A stretch of DNA of 64,000 nucleotides from Planctomycetia bacterium (GTDB lineage: Bacteria > Planctomycetota > Phycisphaerae > UBA1845 > Fen-1342). Where the stretch lies: positions 1,982,616-2,046,615 of the forward strand of contig CP054190.1 of NCBI GenBank assembly GCA_015709575.1, read 5' to 3'. The notes beneath the pieces are model-generated. The model saw only the letters and a list, made by a program, of their open reading frames with translations, was not told where the DNA came from and searched no databases. How positions within the stretch are numbered: the first letter of the stretch is position 1; the number at the start of each line of letters is the position of its first letter. A program made the position numbers and the translations under genes. Of this stretch, positions 1-8,207 are shown in pieces.

Positions 1-1529
1 CTGATCTCATCGAGCGCCTGGGCCATTTCGCTCTCCACGCGCACGATCCCAACCAGCGCCTGCATGCGATCCTGCAGGTCATACTGCACCTGGTAGGGGC
101 CTTCCGTGGCGGAGGTGCGCCCGAACGGCTCCAGCGCTGCGTTGATCGCGCTGTCGATCTGGTCCCGCGACGGTGCGGGCGACTTCGTTTCATTCGCGTA
201 CTTCGCGGCATACTCGCCGGCACGCTTTCCAAAAACCAGCAGGTCGGAGAGCGAGTTGCCGCCCAGGCGGTTCGCCCCGTGCAGCCCCGCCGCGCATTCG
301 CCCGCGGCAAACAGCCCGGGCACGCGGCTCATCTGCGTGTCGCCATCGACCTTGACTCCGCCCATCACGTAGTGCGTGGTCGGGCCGACCTCCATCGGCT
401 CGGCCGTGATGTCCACGCCGGCGAGCTGCTTGAACTGGTGATACATGCTCGGCAGCTTCTTCTGGATGTAGGCGGCGTCGATGGTGCGCCCTTCGAGCGT
501 CTTGTTGCCCTTGATCCAGCCGATGTCGAGAAACACGCCGCCATGCGGGCTGCCGCGCCCGGCCTTCACCTCGCGGTTGATGCAGCGGGCGACGTGGTCG
601 CGCGTCAGCAGCTCCGGCGGGCGATTGGCCTCCTTGTCGCCCAGCACGTAGCGCCAGCCTTCATCCGCGTCGCGGGCCACCTGGTTTTTGTACAGCTCCG
701 GAATGTCGTCGAACATAAACCGCCGTCCGGCGTTGTTCACCAGCCGCCCGCCCTCGCCGCGCACGCCCTCGGTCACCAGGATTCCGCGAACCGACGGCGG
801 CCATACCATCCCCGTCGGATGGAACTGCACGAACTCCATGTCCAGCAGGTCCGCCCCCGCCTCATAGGCCAGGGCGTGGCCGTCGCCGGTGTATTCCCAG
901 CTGTTGCTGGTGATTTTGAACGCCCGCCCGATTCCGCCGGTCGCCAGCACTACTGCCTTGGCGATGAAGGCGTGGAAGTGGCCCCACTCACGATCGTACG
1001 CGAGCGCCCCGGCGATGCGATCGCCATCCTTCAGGAGCGTGATGATCGTGTACTCCATGAAGAAGTCGATGCCCTGGTGGATGCCGTGGTCCTGCAGCGT
1101 GCGAATCATCTCCAGGCCGGTGCGGTCGCCGACGTGCGCAAGGCGCGGATAGCGGTGCCCGCCAAAATTCCGCTGCAGGATGCGCCCATCGCGGGTGCGG
1201 TCAAACACGGCGCCCCACGCTTCCAGCTCGCGGGCACGCTCCGGCGCTTCCTTCGCATGCAGCTCCGCCATGCGCCAGTTGTTCAGATACTGCCCGCCGC
1301 GCATCGTGTCGGCGAAGTGCACGCGCCAGTTATCCCGGTCGTCGACGTTGCCCATCGCGGCCGCCATCCCGCCCTCGGCCATGACGGTGTGCGCCTTGCC
1401 GAGCAGGGACTTGGAAAGCACGGCGGTCTTCGCGCCGGCGGCCGAGGACTCGATCGCGGCCCGCAGCCCGGCGCCGCCCGCGCCGACAATCAGGACGTCG
1501 TGTTCGTGAGTCTTGAAATCAATGGGCAT
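1..1529 (-). CDS. sdhA: Succinate dehydrogenase/fumarate reductase flavoprotein subunit (partial, 3' end beyond window)
   Basis: This subunit oxidises succinate to fumarate in the citric acid cycle and passes electrons to an iron-sulfur subunit. The reading frame is open from an ATG at 1529 to the window edge (about 509 codons). The N-terminus carries the FAD-binding motif IVGAGGAGLRAA, followed by the AHTVMAEGG segment where the FAD-linked His is expected. Later motifs HYVMGG and GANRLGGNSLSDLLVFGKRA are hallmarks of the family. It lies 36 nt downstream of the membrane subunit gene on the same strand, so the two are probably one operon; an sdhB would be expected just outside the window. Confidence 0.93.
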   Translation of the reverse strand, partial: MPIDFKTHEHDVLIVGAGGAGLRAAIESSAAGAKTAVLSKSLLGKAHTVMAEGGMAAAMGNVDDRDNWRVHFADTMRGGQYLNNWRMAELHAKEAPERARELEAWGAVFDRTRDGRILQRNFGGHRYPRLAHVGDRTGLEMIRTLQDHGIHQGIDFFMEYTIITLLKDGDRIAGALAYDREWGHFHAFIAKAVVLATGGIGRAFKITSNSWEYTGDGHALAYEAGADLLDMEFVQFHPTGMVWPPSVRGILVTEGVRGEGGRLVNNAGRRFMFDDIPELYKNQVARDADEGWRYVLGDKEANRPPELLTRDHVARCINREVKAGRGSPHGGVFLDIGWIKGNKTLEGRTIDAAYIQKKLPSMYHQFKQLAGVDITAEPMEVGPTTHYVMGGVKVDGDTQMSRVPGLFAAGECAAGLHGANRLGGNSLSDLLVFGKRAGEYAAKYANETKSPAPSRDQIDSAINAALEPFGRTSATEGPYQVQYDLQDRMQALVGIVRVESEMAQALDEI

Positions 1530-1565
1530 GAGTTGATCCGTCCCGTGGGGCGCGAGTCAATACAC

Positions 1566-2453
1566 TCAGAATGTCACGTGAAAGTCCGTCCACACGCCGC
1601 GCGCCAGCATCCACACGTAAACGTCCGTGAAGCCCACGCTGAACAGGCTGCACCACGCCCACAGCATGTGCCGGTTATTCAGGCACGTTACGCACGAGTA
1701 CATCTTTGCCGACAGCGGCTTGGCGCTGATGCAGTCGCGCTTCCCGCCGATCAGGTGCCGCAACGAGTGGCAGCCCAGCGTGTAGAGCGCGATCAGCACC
1801 ACGTTCACCGCCATCAGCACCGTTCCGACGCCGACGCCGATTCGCCAGTTGCCGGTTCGCAGGCCGGTGGCCTGGTCCACTTCATAGAACTTGAACGCCG
1901 TCAACACGTCCCAGCTAAGGATCAGGATGAAGATCAGTGCCGCGTACAGGAAGTAGCGATGGATGTTCTGAAGGACCAGCGGCAGCGTGCGTTCACCGAG
2001 GTAGCCGGAGCGCGGTTCGCCGACGGAGCAGTTGGCCGGGTCGCCCCAGAAGGCCTTGTAGTACGCACCGCGGTAGTAGTAGCAGGTGAAGCGAAAACCC
2101 GCCGGGAAGATCAGGATCAGCGCCGCCGCCGACACGAACCCCGGCAGGAACGGCGGCTTCTCCGAAAGGATTGCGTGCCCGCTCGGAAAGGGGCGCTGGA
2201 CCGCGTCCGACTTTGCCACGTCGAACAGCAGCGGCGAATAGAATGGCGTCAGGTAGTTTGTCGCCAGGTTGGCCGTGCCGCCGTGCCCGCTGTAATAGTG
2301 GTCGTTCTCAAAGACTCGCACATTCGCCCAGACCAGAAACGCCCCGAAGCCCAGGACCGTCAGCAGCGGCCCGATCCACCACGCGTCCGTGCGCATGGTT
2401 TGCAGGAAGCCGCGCCGCGGTCGAAGCTTGAGAGGAACGACGCCGTCCGCCAT
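1566..2453 (-). CDS. Putative succinate dehydrogenase membrane anchor/cytochrome b subunit
   Basis: A 295-residue multi-spanning membrane protein with hydrophobic segments near residues 25-45, 107-125, 160-182, 205-227 and 265-285. Several histidines lie in or near the membrane segments (QNIHRYF, CHSLRHLIGG, NNRHMLW) and could bind heme. It sits directly upstream of sdhA, and that position is the main evidence for its role as the anchor. At 295 residues it is longer than a simple SdhC and may do the work of SdhC plus SdhD. An AGGAG sequence lies upstream of the ATG at 2453. The role comes from context and topology; no single decisive motif was seen. Confidence 0.7.
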   Translation of the reverse strand: MADGVVPLKLRPRRGFLQTMRTDAWWIGPLLTVLGFGAFLVWANVRVFENDHYYSGHGGTANLATNYLTPFYSPLLFDVAKSDAVQRPFPSGHAILSEKPPFLPGFVSAAALILIFPAGFRFTCYYYRGAYYKAFWGDPANCSVGEPRSGYLGERTLPLVLQNIHRYFLYAALIFILILSWDVLTAFKFYEVDQATGLRTGNWRIGVGVGTVLMAVNVVLIALYTLGCHSLRHLIGGKRDCISAKPLSAKMYSCVTCLNNRHMLWAWCSLFSVGFTDVYVWMLARGVWTDFHVTF

Positions 2454-2692
2454 GATGTCCTGCTCCTGCGGAACCGAGGAAACGCGGGATCATAAAGTCC
2501 GCCGCGGCGCGACGGCAAGCGACCGCCGCCATCCGCGATTCATGGTCCCGCCGGATCCTTGCGGTCGCGCATGCGTGCGGCGCGCCGTTCGGCGGAATTG
2601 AAAGCGATGAAAACTCAATCGCCCTGCGCCGCGTTCACGGCGGCAGGGGAGACGCAACCACGCGTTTCAGCGTGCGAACCAGGAGCCAGTCC

Positions 2693-3775
2693 ATGTCCGC
2701 GACCAACGCCCGACCCGACTCAAACTCCACGCGGCGGCAATTGCTGTTGGCCGGCGGCGTCGCCCTCGGCGGCGGCCTGCTGGGTGCGATCGGCTGTTCC
2801 GAGGGCCGCTCATCCGGCTCGGCCGAAGATTCGGCTCCGCAGACCGCCAGCGGGCCGCGCCGCCGCGTGCTGCGGTTCGCCCACATGACCGACATTCACG
2901 TCCAGCCGGAGCGCCGCGCCCCACAGGGAATGGCCGCCTGCCTCAAGGACGCCATGAGCCTGAAGGACCGCCCCGGCCTGATCGTCACCGGCGGCGACCT
3001 CATCATGGACGCTTTCGAAGCCGGGCGGGCACGCTCGCAGGAGCAGTGGGATCTATTTCATTCCGTCCTGCGCGATGAGTCGGGTGTTCCGGCCGTTCAC
3101 ACCATCGGCAACCACGATGTCTGGGGCTGGAAGCGCAGCAAGAGCGGCTGCACCGGATCCGAGCCGGGGTATGGCAAGGCCTGGTACTGCGAGATGATGT
3201 CGCTTTCAAAACCCTATCACAGCCACTCGCGCGACGGCTGGCACTTCATCCACCTCGACAGCATCACGCAGCACGGCGAGGGGTATGCCGGCGGTCTCGA
3301 CGATGAGCAGTTCGAGTGGCTCACGGCCGACCTGAAAACCCACGCCGCACAGCCCACGGTCGTCATCAGCCACATCCCGATCTTCGGCGCCTGCGGGCAG
3401 GTGTGGACCAAGGACGAGCAGACCAAGCGCCGCTGGGAGCAGGGCGGCGGTCTGATGCACCTCGACGCGCGCCGCATCATGAAGCTCTTCCTCGAGAACC
3501 GGCAGGTGAAGCTCTGCCTCTCGGGTCACCTGCACCTCAACGAACGCGTGGATTTCAACGGCGTCACATACATCTGCGACGGCGCGGTCTGCGGCCGCTG
3601 GTGGCGCGGGAAGCACGAGCAGACCGTCGAGGGCTATGGCCTGATCGACCTCTTCAGCGACGGCGGCTTCGAGTACCACTACCGCACGTACGGCTGGCAG
3701 GCGGCCGCCGACCCGCAGGGCGCCGCCGCGGCCTGGCCGTTCGACTTGCGCCTGCCAGGGCTGGCGACCGCGTAG
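2693..3775 (+). CDS. Tat-exported metallophosphoesterase (calcineurin-like), predicted lipoprotein
   Basis: A secreted phosphoesterase of the calcineurin-like superfamily; the substrate is unknown. The N-terminus has a twin-arginine signal (STRRQLLLAGG) ending in GAIGC, which fits a lipoprotein cleavage site. Metal-binding motifs appear in order: MTDIHVQ (DxH), TGGD, IGNHD, SHIP and SGHLH. The length of 360 residues is normal. The ATG at 2693 is preferred over an upstream GTG because AGGAG lies 7 nt before it and it places the Tat signal at the N-terminus. It is a single gene between convergent and unrelated neighbours. Confidence 0.9.
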   Translation: MSATNARPDSNSTRRQLLLAGGVALGGGLLGAIGCSEGRSSGSAEDSAPQTASGPRRRVLRFAHMTDIHVQPERRAPQGMAACLKDAMSLKDRPGLIVTGGDLIMDAFEAGRARSQEQWDLFHSVLRDESGVPAVHTIGNHDVWGWKRSKSGCTGSEPGYGKAWYCEMMSLSKPYHSHSRDGWHFIHLDSITQHGEGYAGGLDDEQFEWLTADLKTHAAQPTVVISHIPIFGACGQVWTKDEQTKRRWEQGGGLMHLDARRIMKLFLENRQVKLCLSGHLHLNERVDFNGVTYICDGAVCGRWWRGKHEQTVEGYGLIDLFSDGGFEYHYRTYGWQAAADPQGAAAAWPFDLRLPGLATA

Positions 3776-3963
3776 CGCAGCGCGGGAGGCCGAGCACGGC
3801 GGCCGCGCGGTCGGGCCGGCCGGTGCGTAGAATCCTCCGTCCGCGGCGACGCGGAGCGCGTGCGGCCGGCGGCGGGTAGCGGTGCGGAGTTGGCGGCTCG
3901 CTCAGCGGGTGATTTTCGGAGACAGTTCCCGTGGCGGGATTGGCCGCGGGCATGGGAGCGTTC

Positions 3964-4932
3964 ATGGCGGTGGAGAAGGTAGTCATCATCGGTTCCGGCC
4001 CGGCCGGATTGACGGCCGCAATCTACGCAGCGCGTGCGAACCTGTCGCCGCTGGTCTTCGAGGGCTACAACGCCGGCGGGCTGGTGCCGGGCGGCCAGCT
4101 CATGTTCACCACCGACGTGGAGAATTATCCCGGATTCGAGCACGGCATCCTCGGCCCGAAGCTGATGGCCGCCATGCGGGCGCAGGCCGAGCGCTTCGGC
4201 ACGCGCTTCATCCGCGAGGACGTCGTCAGCGTTGATCTGTCAAACGGCCCGTTCAAGGTCCGCAGCGACGAAGCCGCGGCCGAGGCGCATGCCGTGATCG
4301 TCGCGACCGGCGCGCGGGCCAACTGGCTGAATCTGCCCAGCGAGCAGCGGCTGGCCAAGAGCGGCGGCGGCGTGTCTGCTTGCGCCGTGTGCGACGGCGC
4401 GCTGCCGGCCTTCCGCAACCAGGAACTGGTCGTGATCGGCGGCGGCGATTCCGCGGTCGAGGAGGCCAGCTATCTGACCAAGTTCGCATCGAAGGTGCAC
4501 GTCGTGCATCGTCGCGATCAGCTGCGCGCCAGCAAGATCATGCAGGAGCGATTTCACAAGCTGGTCGAGCACGGCAAGATCAACCCGGTCTGGAACAGCG
4601 TCGTCACGGACGTGATCGGCGAGTCCTTCGTCGAGGCGGTGGAGCTGAAGGACGTGAGCAGCGGCCGCACGCGCCGTCTGCCCTGCAAGGGCCTGTTTCT
4701 CGCCATCGGCCACACGCCCAACACCGAGCTGTTCAAGGGCCTGCTCGCCACCGACGAGCGTGGGTATCTCGTTCTGCCGCGGCCCGGCAGTTCGTACACC
4801 AGCATCGAGGGCGTCTTTGCCGCGGGCGACGTGGCCGACCACGTCTATCGGCAGGCGGTGACCGCCGCCGGCACCGGCTGCATGGCGGCGCTGGACGCCG
4901 AGCGCTGGCTGGCCGCCCGCGGAATCGAGTAG
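3964..4932 (+). CDS. trxB: Thioredoxin reductase (NADPH, FAD)
   Basis: Reduces thioredoxin with NADPH through FAD and a redox-active disulfide. The FAD-binding motif IIGSGPAGLTAAIYAARA is at the N-terminus, the active-site disulfide is CAVCDG near residue 140, the NADPH-binding motif is VIGGGDSAVEEA, and the C-terminal FAD motif is GVFAAGDVAD. The length (322 residues) is typical. The ATG at 3964 is chosen because GGGAG lies 5 nt upstream. An in-frame ATG at 3952 and a GTG at 3931 are possible alternatives. Hairpin repeats begin immediately after the stop codon. Confidence 0.95.
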   Translation: MAVEKVVIIGSGPAGLTAAIYAARANLSPLVFEGYNAGGLVPGGQLMFTTDVENYPGFEHGILGPKLMAAMRAQAERFGTRFIREDVVSVDLSNGPFKVRSDEAAAEAHAVIVATGARANWLNLPSEQRLAKSGGGVSACAVCDGALPAFRNQELVVIGGGDSAVEEASYLTKFASKVHVVHRRDQLRASKIMQERFHKLVEHGKINPVWNSVVTDVIGESFVEAVELKDVSSGRTRRLPCKGLFLAIGHTPNTELFKGLLATDERGYLVLPRPGSSYTSIEGVFAAGDVADHVYRQAVTAAGTGCMAALDAERWLAARGIE

Positions 4933-5108
4933 CAGTCCACGGGTTCCGTCGCCGCGCGGCGACTCCACCCGGGGCGACAAACGGTCGCCCCGCAGGGGCG
5001 AAGACCGACGCCCGTCAGGGCAGTCCACGGGTTCCGTCGCCGCGCGGCGACTCCACCCGTGGCTACAACCGTTCGCCCGCAGGGGCGAAGACCGACGCCC
5101 GTCGGGTG
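4933..5108. repeat. Two tandem copies of an 88-bp REP-like hairpin repeat
   Basis: Two copies with a period of exactly 88 bp (from 4933 and 5021) start one base after the trxB stop codon. Each carries an almost palindromic block; in copy 2, CCACGGGT and GTCGCCGC pair with GCGGCGAC and ACCCGTGG. A second hairpin follows (TTCGCCC pairing with GGGCGAA in copy 2). The right arm of copy 1 has diverged. This looks like a REP/BIME-type intergenic element and not a gene. Confidence 0.8.
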
Positions 5109-5222
5109 GCATGCTCTCGCTGTACGCAGCGTGAGCATGCAGCGGACGCAGAACATACCGGCCAACCCGCCTTGCATGCCTACGCGGAGTACCGCGAAGG
5201 CATGGCACCCAACGCCGTTCAC
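5105..5222. repeat. Dispersed GGTGGCATGC-type palindromic repeat, copy A
   Basis: The segment opens with GGTGGCATGC and an imperfect hairpin in which GCATGCTC pairs with GAGCATGC. It then runs through GCATGCCTACGCGGAG and a GCGAAGGCATG block to AACGCCGTTCAC (5211-5222). A clearly related segment lies at 52541-52719, almost 47 kb away, and shorter relatives lie at 6664-6719. AACGCCGTTCAC is repeated in inverted form at 6664-6675, on the far side of the decayed transposase. No convincing gene was seen from 4933 to 5346. Confidence 0.7.
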
Positions 5223-5346
5223 CAATCGCCCGATAGTCGGCTCATAAGTCTTTGTGATTCATGGTAGTTATAGCGGGTGTATGGCGCGCCAAATTGAACG
5301 GCCTCCGTTAGGCTTTGGTTTCCACACCAAGCAAACGGAGGCCGCG

Positions 5347-6664
5347 ATGGAATGCTCACGGACGAGCACCCGTTCTTCAGCGTACTGCACCCAGCTGCGT
5401 TCCGCCATTCGACAGTTTCTCCCGGTCAGCGGTTTGCCGCTGTGCTCGTCGGATCAGCGCGTTCGGTGGAGCGACCGGATGTTGCTGATCGGCCTGTTGC
5501 TGATGGTCTGGCATCCGGTCTCCTCTTCCGCGAAGCCTTCGCGGCGATGCGTGAGCAGATCGTCGCGATGTATCCGACGCGGCGGCGGCGGGCAGCGCTC
5601 ATCTCGAAGGCTTCCTCAAGGCCCGGCGGACGCGTTCGGCGCGGCTGCTGCGGCCACTCGTCGCGACGCTGCGGTCTCATACGCAACGCTCGGCCGCGGG
5701 CTGTTGGCGCTGGCGGAACTGGGTGGTGCTCGGCGTGGACGGTCTCGCGGGTGAATTGTCCGCGCACGCGGGCGAACGAGCAGGCGTTCGGCTGCGCCGG
5801 CGCAGCGCACGCCGCGCCGCAGCAGCTGCTGGTCACGCTCTATCACGTGGCCAGCAACCTGCCCCTGGGCACGGCGGCGCACGCGCGGCGACGGCAGCGA
5901 ACGCGACCTGCTGCTGTCGATGCTGCCGGAGTTGCCGGAGCGCACGCTGCTGCTGACCGATGCGGGGCTGGTGGGCTACCGCGTGCTCACGCGCTGCTGC
6001 AGAACTGCGGCCATGCGTTCATCGTGCGCGTCGGCCGGAATGTGACGCTGCTGCGCAAGCTCGGCTACCACCTGCGCGCGCGCGGGCGTGGTGTATCTGT
6101 GGCCCGACACGCAGCGCCGCACGCCGCCGCTGACGCTGCGACTCGTGCTGTTGCAGGCGGGGCGACAGCATGCGGCGCTGCTGACCAACGTGCTGGACGA
6201 GCGGCGGCTCAGCGCTGCGGATGTTGCCGCCCTCTACCGGCAGCGCGCTGGTCGCTGGAAGTGATGCATCGCACGCTGAAGCAGACGCTGGGCAAGCAAA
6301 AGCTTCGCGCCCAAACGCCGGAGCTGGCCGCGTGCGAACTCGACTGGTCGATGGCCGGTCTGTGGCTCATCAGCCTGCTGACGCACAACGCCGCCCAGCC
6401 GCCGCGATTGATCTCACCCGCCGCGGCATTGCGTGTGATCCGCACCGCCATGCGGCGCGGCCGCCGCCCAACGGGAAAACACTGGCTCCAGCGCCAACCC
6501 GCACCGCCGTGCCCGACTTCTACCTCCGCAGACGACCAAAGACCGCCCGCGATTGGCCGCACAAGAAAACCGAACCACCCCCCGGAACCCCCAGAATCCG
6601 CACCGCAACCACGGCCGAAATCCGCAAAGCACAGGCATTCAGAAAAGAAAAAGGAGCGGCTTAG
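5347..6664 (+). pseudogene. IS4-type DDE transposase remnant, broken by many frame changes
   Basis: No single frame encodes the protein, but pieces in all three forward frames join into one IS4-like transposase. It starts at the ATG at 5347 and continues as LLFREAFAAMREQIVAMYP, then EGFLKARRTRSARLLRPLV, VVLGVDG (first catalytic Asp region), PRTRANEQAFG, LLLTDAGLVGYRVL (second Asp), HAFIVRVGRNVTLLRKLGY and LYRQR. WSLEVMHRTLKQTLGKQKL (Glu region) and ARDWPHKKTE complete it. At least six frame switches are needed; one is a 2-base disruption near 6243 between YRQR and WSLE. The peptide pieces are well conserved, so the indels look recent. The element is certainly non-functional unless this is an assembly error. 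Confidence 0.8.
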
Positions 6665-6719
6665 TGAACGGCGTTGCATGCCACCCAACGCCGCGAAGTA
6701 GGCGGCGTTGCATGCCACC
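6664..6719. repeat. Dispersed GCATGCCACC repeats flanking the IS4 remnant
   Basis: GTGAACGGCGTTGCATGCCACCC begins at 6664, and a second GGCGTTGCATGCCACC follows at 6704-6719. They are inverted relative to the AACGCCGTTCAC segment at 5211-5222, so the same repeat family borders the transposase remnant on both sides. The same GCATGCCACC core occurs at 52636 and 52710. Confidence 0.6.
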
Positions 6720-6815
6720 CTGCCGGCGATTTCTGCGCGAATCGGCGCGGTTATCGCATGACAGGGCGCCGCTGCGTGTTGAAATCGAGCGGCTGCGTTC
6801 ATGCCGCAGCCCGCC

Positions 6816-7152
6816 GCATGGACGCAACGGCGCGCCGCATGGACGCAATGACGCGCCGCATGGACGCAATGACGCGCCGCATGGACGCAATGACGCGCCG
6901 CATGGACGCAATGACGCGCCGCATGGACGCAACGGCGCGCCGCATGGACGCAACGGCGCGCCGCATGGACGCAATGACGCGCCGCATGGACGCAATGACG
7001 CGCCGCATGGACGCAATGACGCGCCGCATGGACGCAACGGCGCGCCGCATGGACGCAACGCGCGCGCTGCATGGACGCAATGACGCGCCGCATGGACGCA
7101 ACGGCGCGCCGCATGGACGCAAAAGCGCAGCGCATGGACGCGGCAGGGCGCG
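6816..7152. repeat. 21-bp tandem repeat array, about 16 copies
   Basis: The unit is GCATGGACGCAATGACGCGCC, starting at 6816 and every 21 bp after. Two variants alternate in blocks: ...CAATGACG and ...CAACGGCG, in the order C, T T T T, C C, T T T, C, then a 22-bp unit at 7047, then T, C and two degenerate units at 7111 and 7132. Because 21 is a multiple of three and the unit has no stop codon, several frames stay open across it on both strands. That produces artificial heptad proteins (RRMDAMT, HGRNDAP, CVHAARH). I do not call a gene here. The flanks (6720-6815 and 7153-7319) contain nothing recognisable. Confidence 0.9.
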
Positions 7153-7319
7153 AAAAGTATCTCCTCGCGGGAAAACGCGCCGAAACTGCGCTGCTCGGTG
7201 ACTCGCCCCCGTTCATCCCGCCCGTACGCTCCGCCCACGCCCATCATTCCGAATGGAGCGCCGACAAGCCCGCCGGCCGCATCGTTCCCAGGCAACTCGT
7301 GCGCGACCTCGCGCGCCGG

Positions 7320-8207
7320 TCAACGGCCCGGCCCGCCGTCGGCATCCACCCGCGGCAGCTCATCGGCCACCTCGCGCGCCAGGTAACCGACCGGCCCGAT
7401 GCGTTGCGCTGCGCAGTCCGCCGCTGCGCCATGCAGCCACACGCCGCGACAGGCCGCGTCAAATGGCGACATTCCCTGTCCAATCAGTGCGGCGATCAGC
7501 CCGGCCAGCACATCCCCCATGCCGCCGGCCGCCATGCCCGCGTTGCCGGACGGATTGATGAAAAACCGCTCGCCGTCGGTCACGATCGTGCCGCGGCCCT
7601 TGAGCGCCACCACCGCCCGCGCGGATCGCGCGAGTGACGCCGCCGACTCGACCCGCGCAACCGCGTCGCTGCGAAGGGCCTCCGCGCTCCGCCCCGGCTG
7701 CAATCGCGCCATCTCGCCCGGGTGCGGCGTCAGCACGCTGGTCATCGCCGCACGCGCCAGCAGCGGCTCCAGCGTCGTGCTCGCCAGCGAATTCAGCGCA
7801 TCCGCGTCGATCAGCAGGGGGGCTGTTGTGCGGCGAATGACGTCGGCCAGCAGAGCGTCGAGCGCGGCCGAGCGGCCCAGCCCCGGACCCACTACCACCG
7901 CGTCGGCGGCGTTCAGCGACTCGCGCAGCAGCGCCTCAGCCGACGCATCCGTGCGCCCGTCGGCGTCCTCCGGCAACGCCAGCGTCATCAGGCACGGCTC
8001 CGCCGCCGCGATCACGGCCTGCGCACCGGCCGGCGCGAGCACGCGCGCCAGACCGGCGCCGCCGCGCAGCGCACCGAGGCCACACAGCACCGCCGCACCG
8101 GACATGCCGCGACTGCCGGCCAGAATCGCCACGCGCCCCGCGTCGCCCTTGTGAGCATCGATGTGGCGCTGCGGCGCAGGCGGGACCGTCGTGACCCGGG
8201 CCGGCAT
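7320..8207 (-). CDS. nnrD: ADP-dependent (S)-NAD(P)H-hydrate dehydratase (YjeF C-terminal type)
   Basis: Repairs hydrated NAD(P)H (NADHX/NADPHX) back to the normal cofactor at the expense of ADP. The ribokinase-like fold is indicated by HKGDAGRVAILAGS at the N-terminus, VVVGPGLG near residue 100, LLIDADALN, LTPHPGEMARL, VALKGRGTIV and the C-terminal signature PSGNAGMAAGGMGDVLAG. Only the dehydratase domain is present; no epimerase (YjeF N-terminal) domain is attached. The ATG at 8207 overlaps the larB stop as TGATG, which suggests translational coupling; a GTG at 8210 is the alternative start. The last part uses Arg- and Gly-rich codons typical of the host. Confidence 0.88.
   Translation of the reverse strand: MPARVTTVPPAPQRHIDAHKGDAGRVAILAGSRGMSGAAVLCGLGALRGGAGLARVLAPAGAQAVIAAAEPCLMTLALPEDADGRTDASAEALLRESLNAADAVVVGPGLGRSAALDALLADVIRRTTAPLLIDADALNSLASTTLEPLLARAAMTSVLTPHPGEMARLQPGRSAEALRSDAVARVESAASLARSARAVVALKGRGTIVTDGERFFINPSGNAGMAAGGMGDVLAGLIAALIGQGMSPFDAACRGVWLHGAAADCAAQRIGPVGYLAREVADELPRVDADGGPGR

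Noticed and set aside
279..2495. Plus-strand frame of 738 codons across the sdh genes
   Set aside because: It is the antisense of sdhA and the membrane subunit; both minus-strand genes have clear family motifs, and long antisense frames are common at this GC content.
6816..7152. CRISPR array
   Set aside because: The units are contiguous 21-bp repeats with no variable spacers, and no cas genes are near.
6209..7295. Long heptad-repeat proteins in several frames over the 21-bp array
   Set aside because: A stop-free unit of 21 bp keeps frames open on both strands, so the repeats explain them; no supported start is present.
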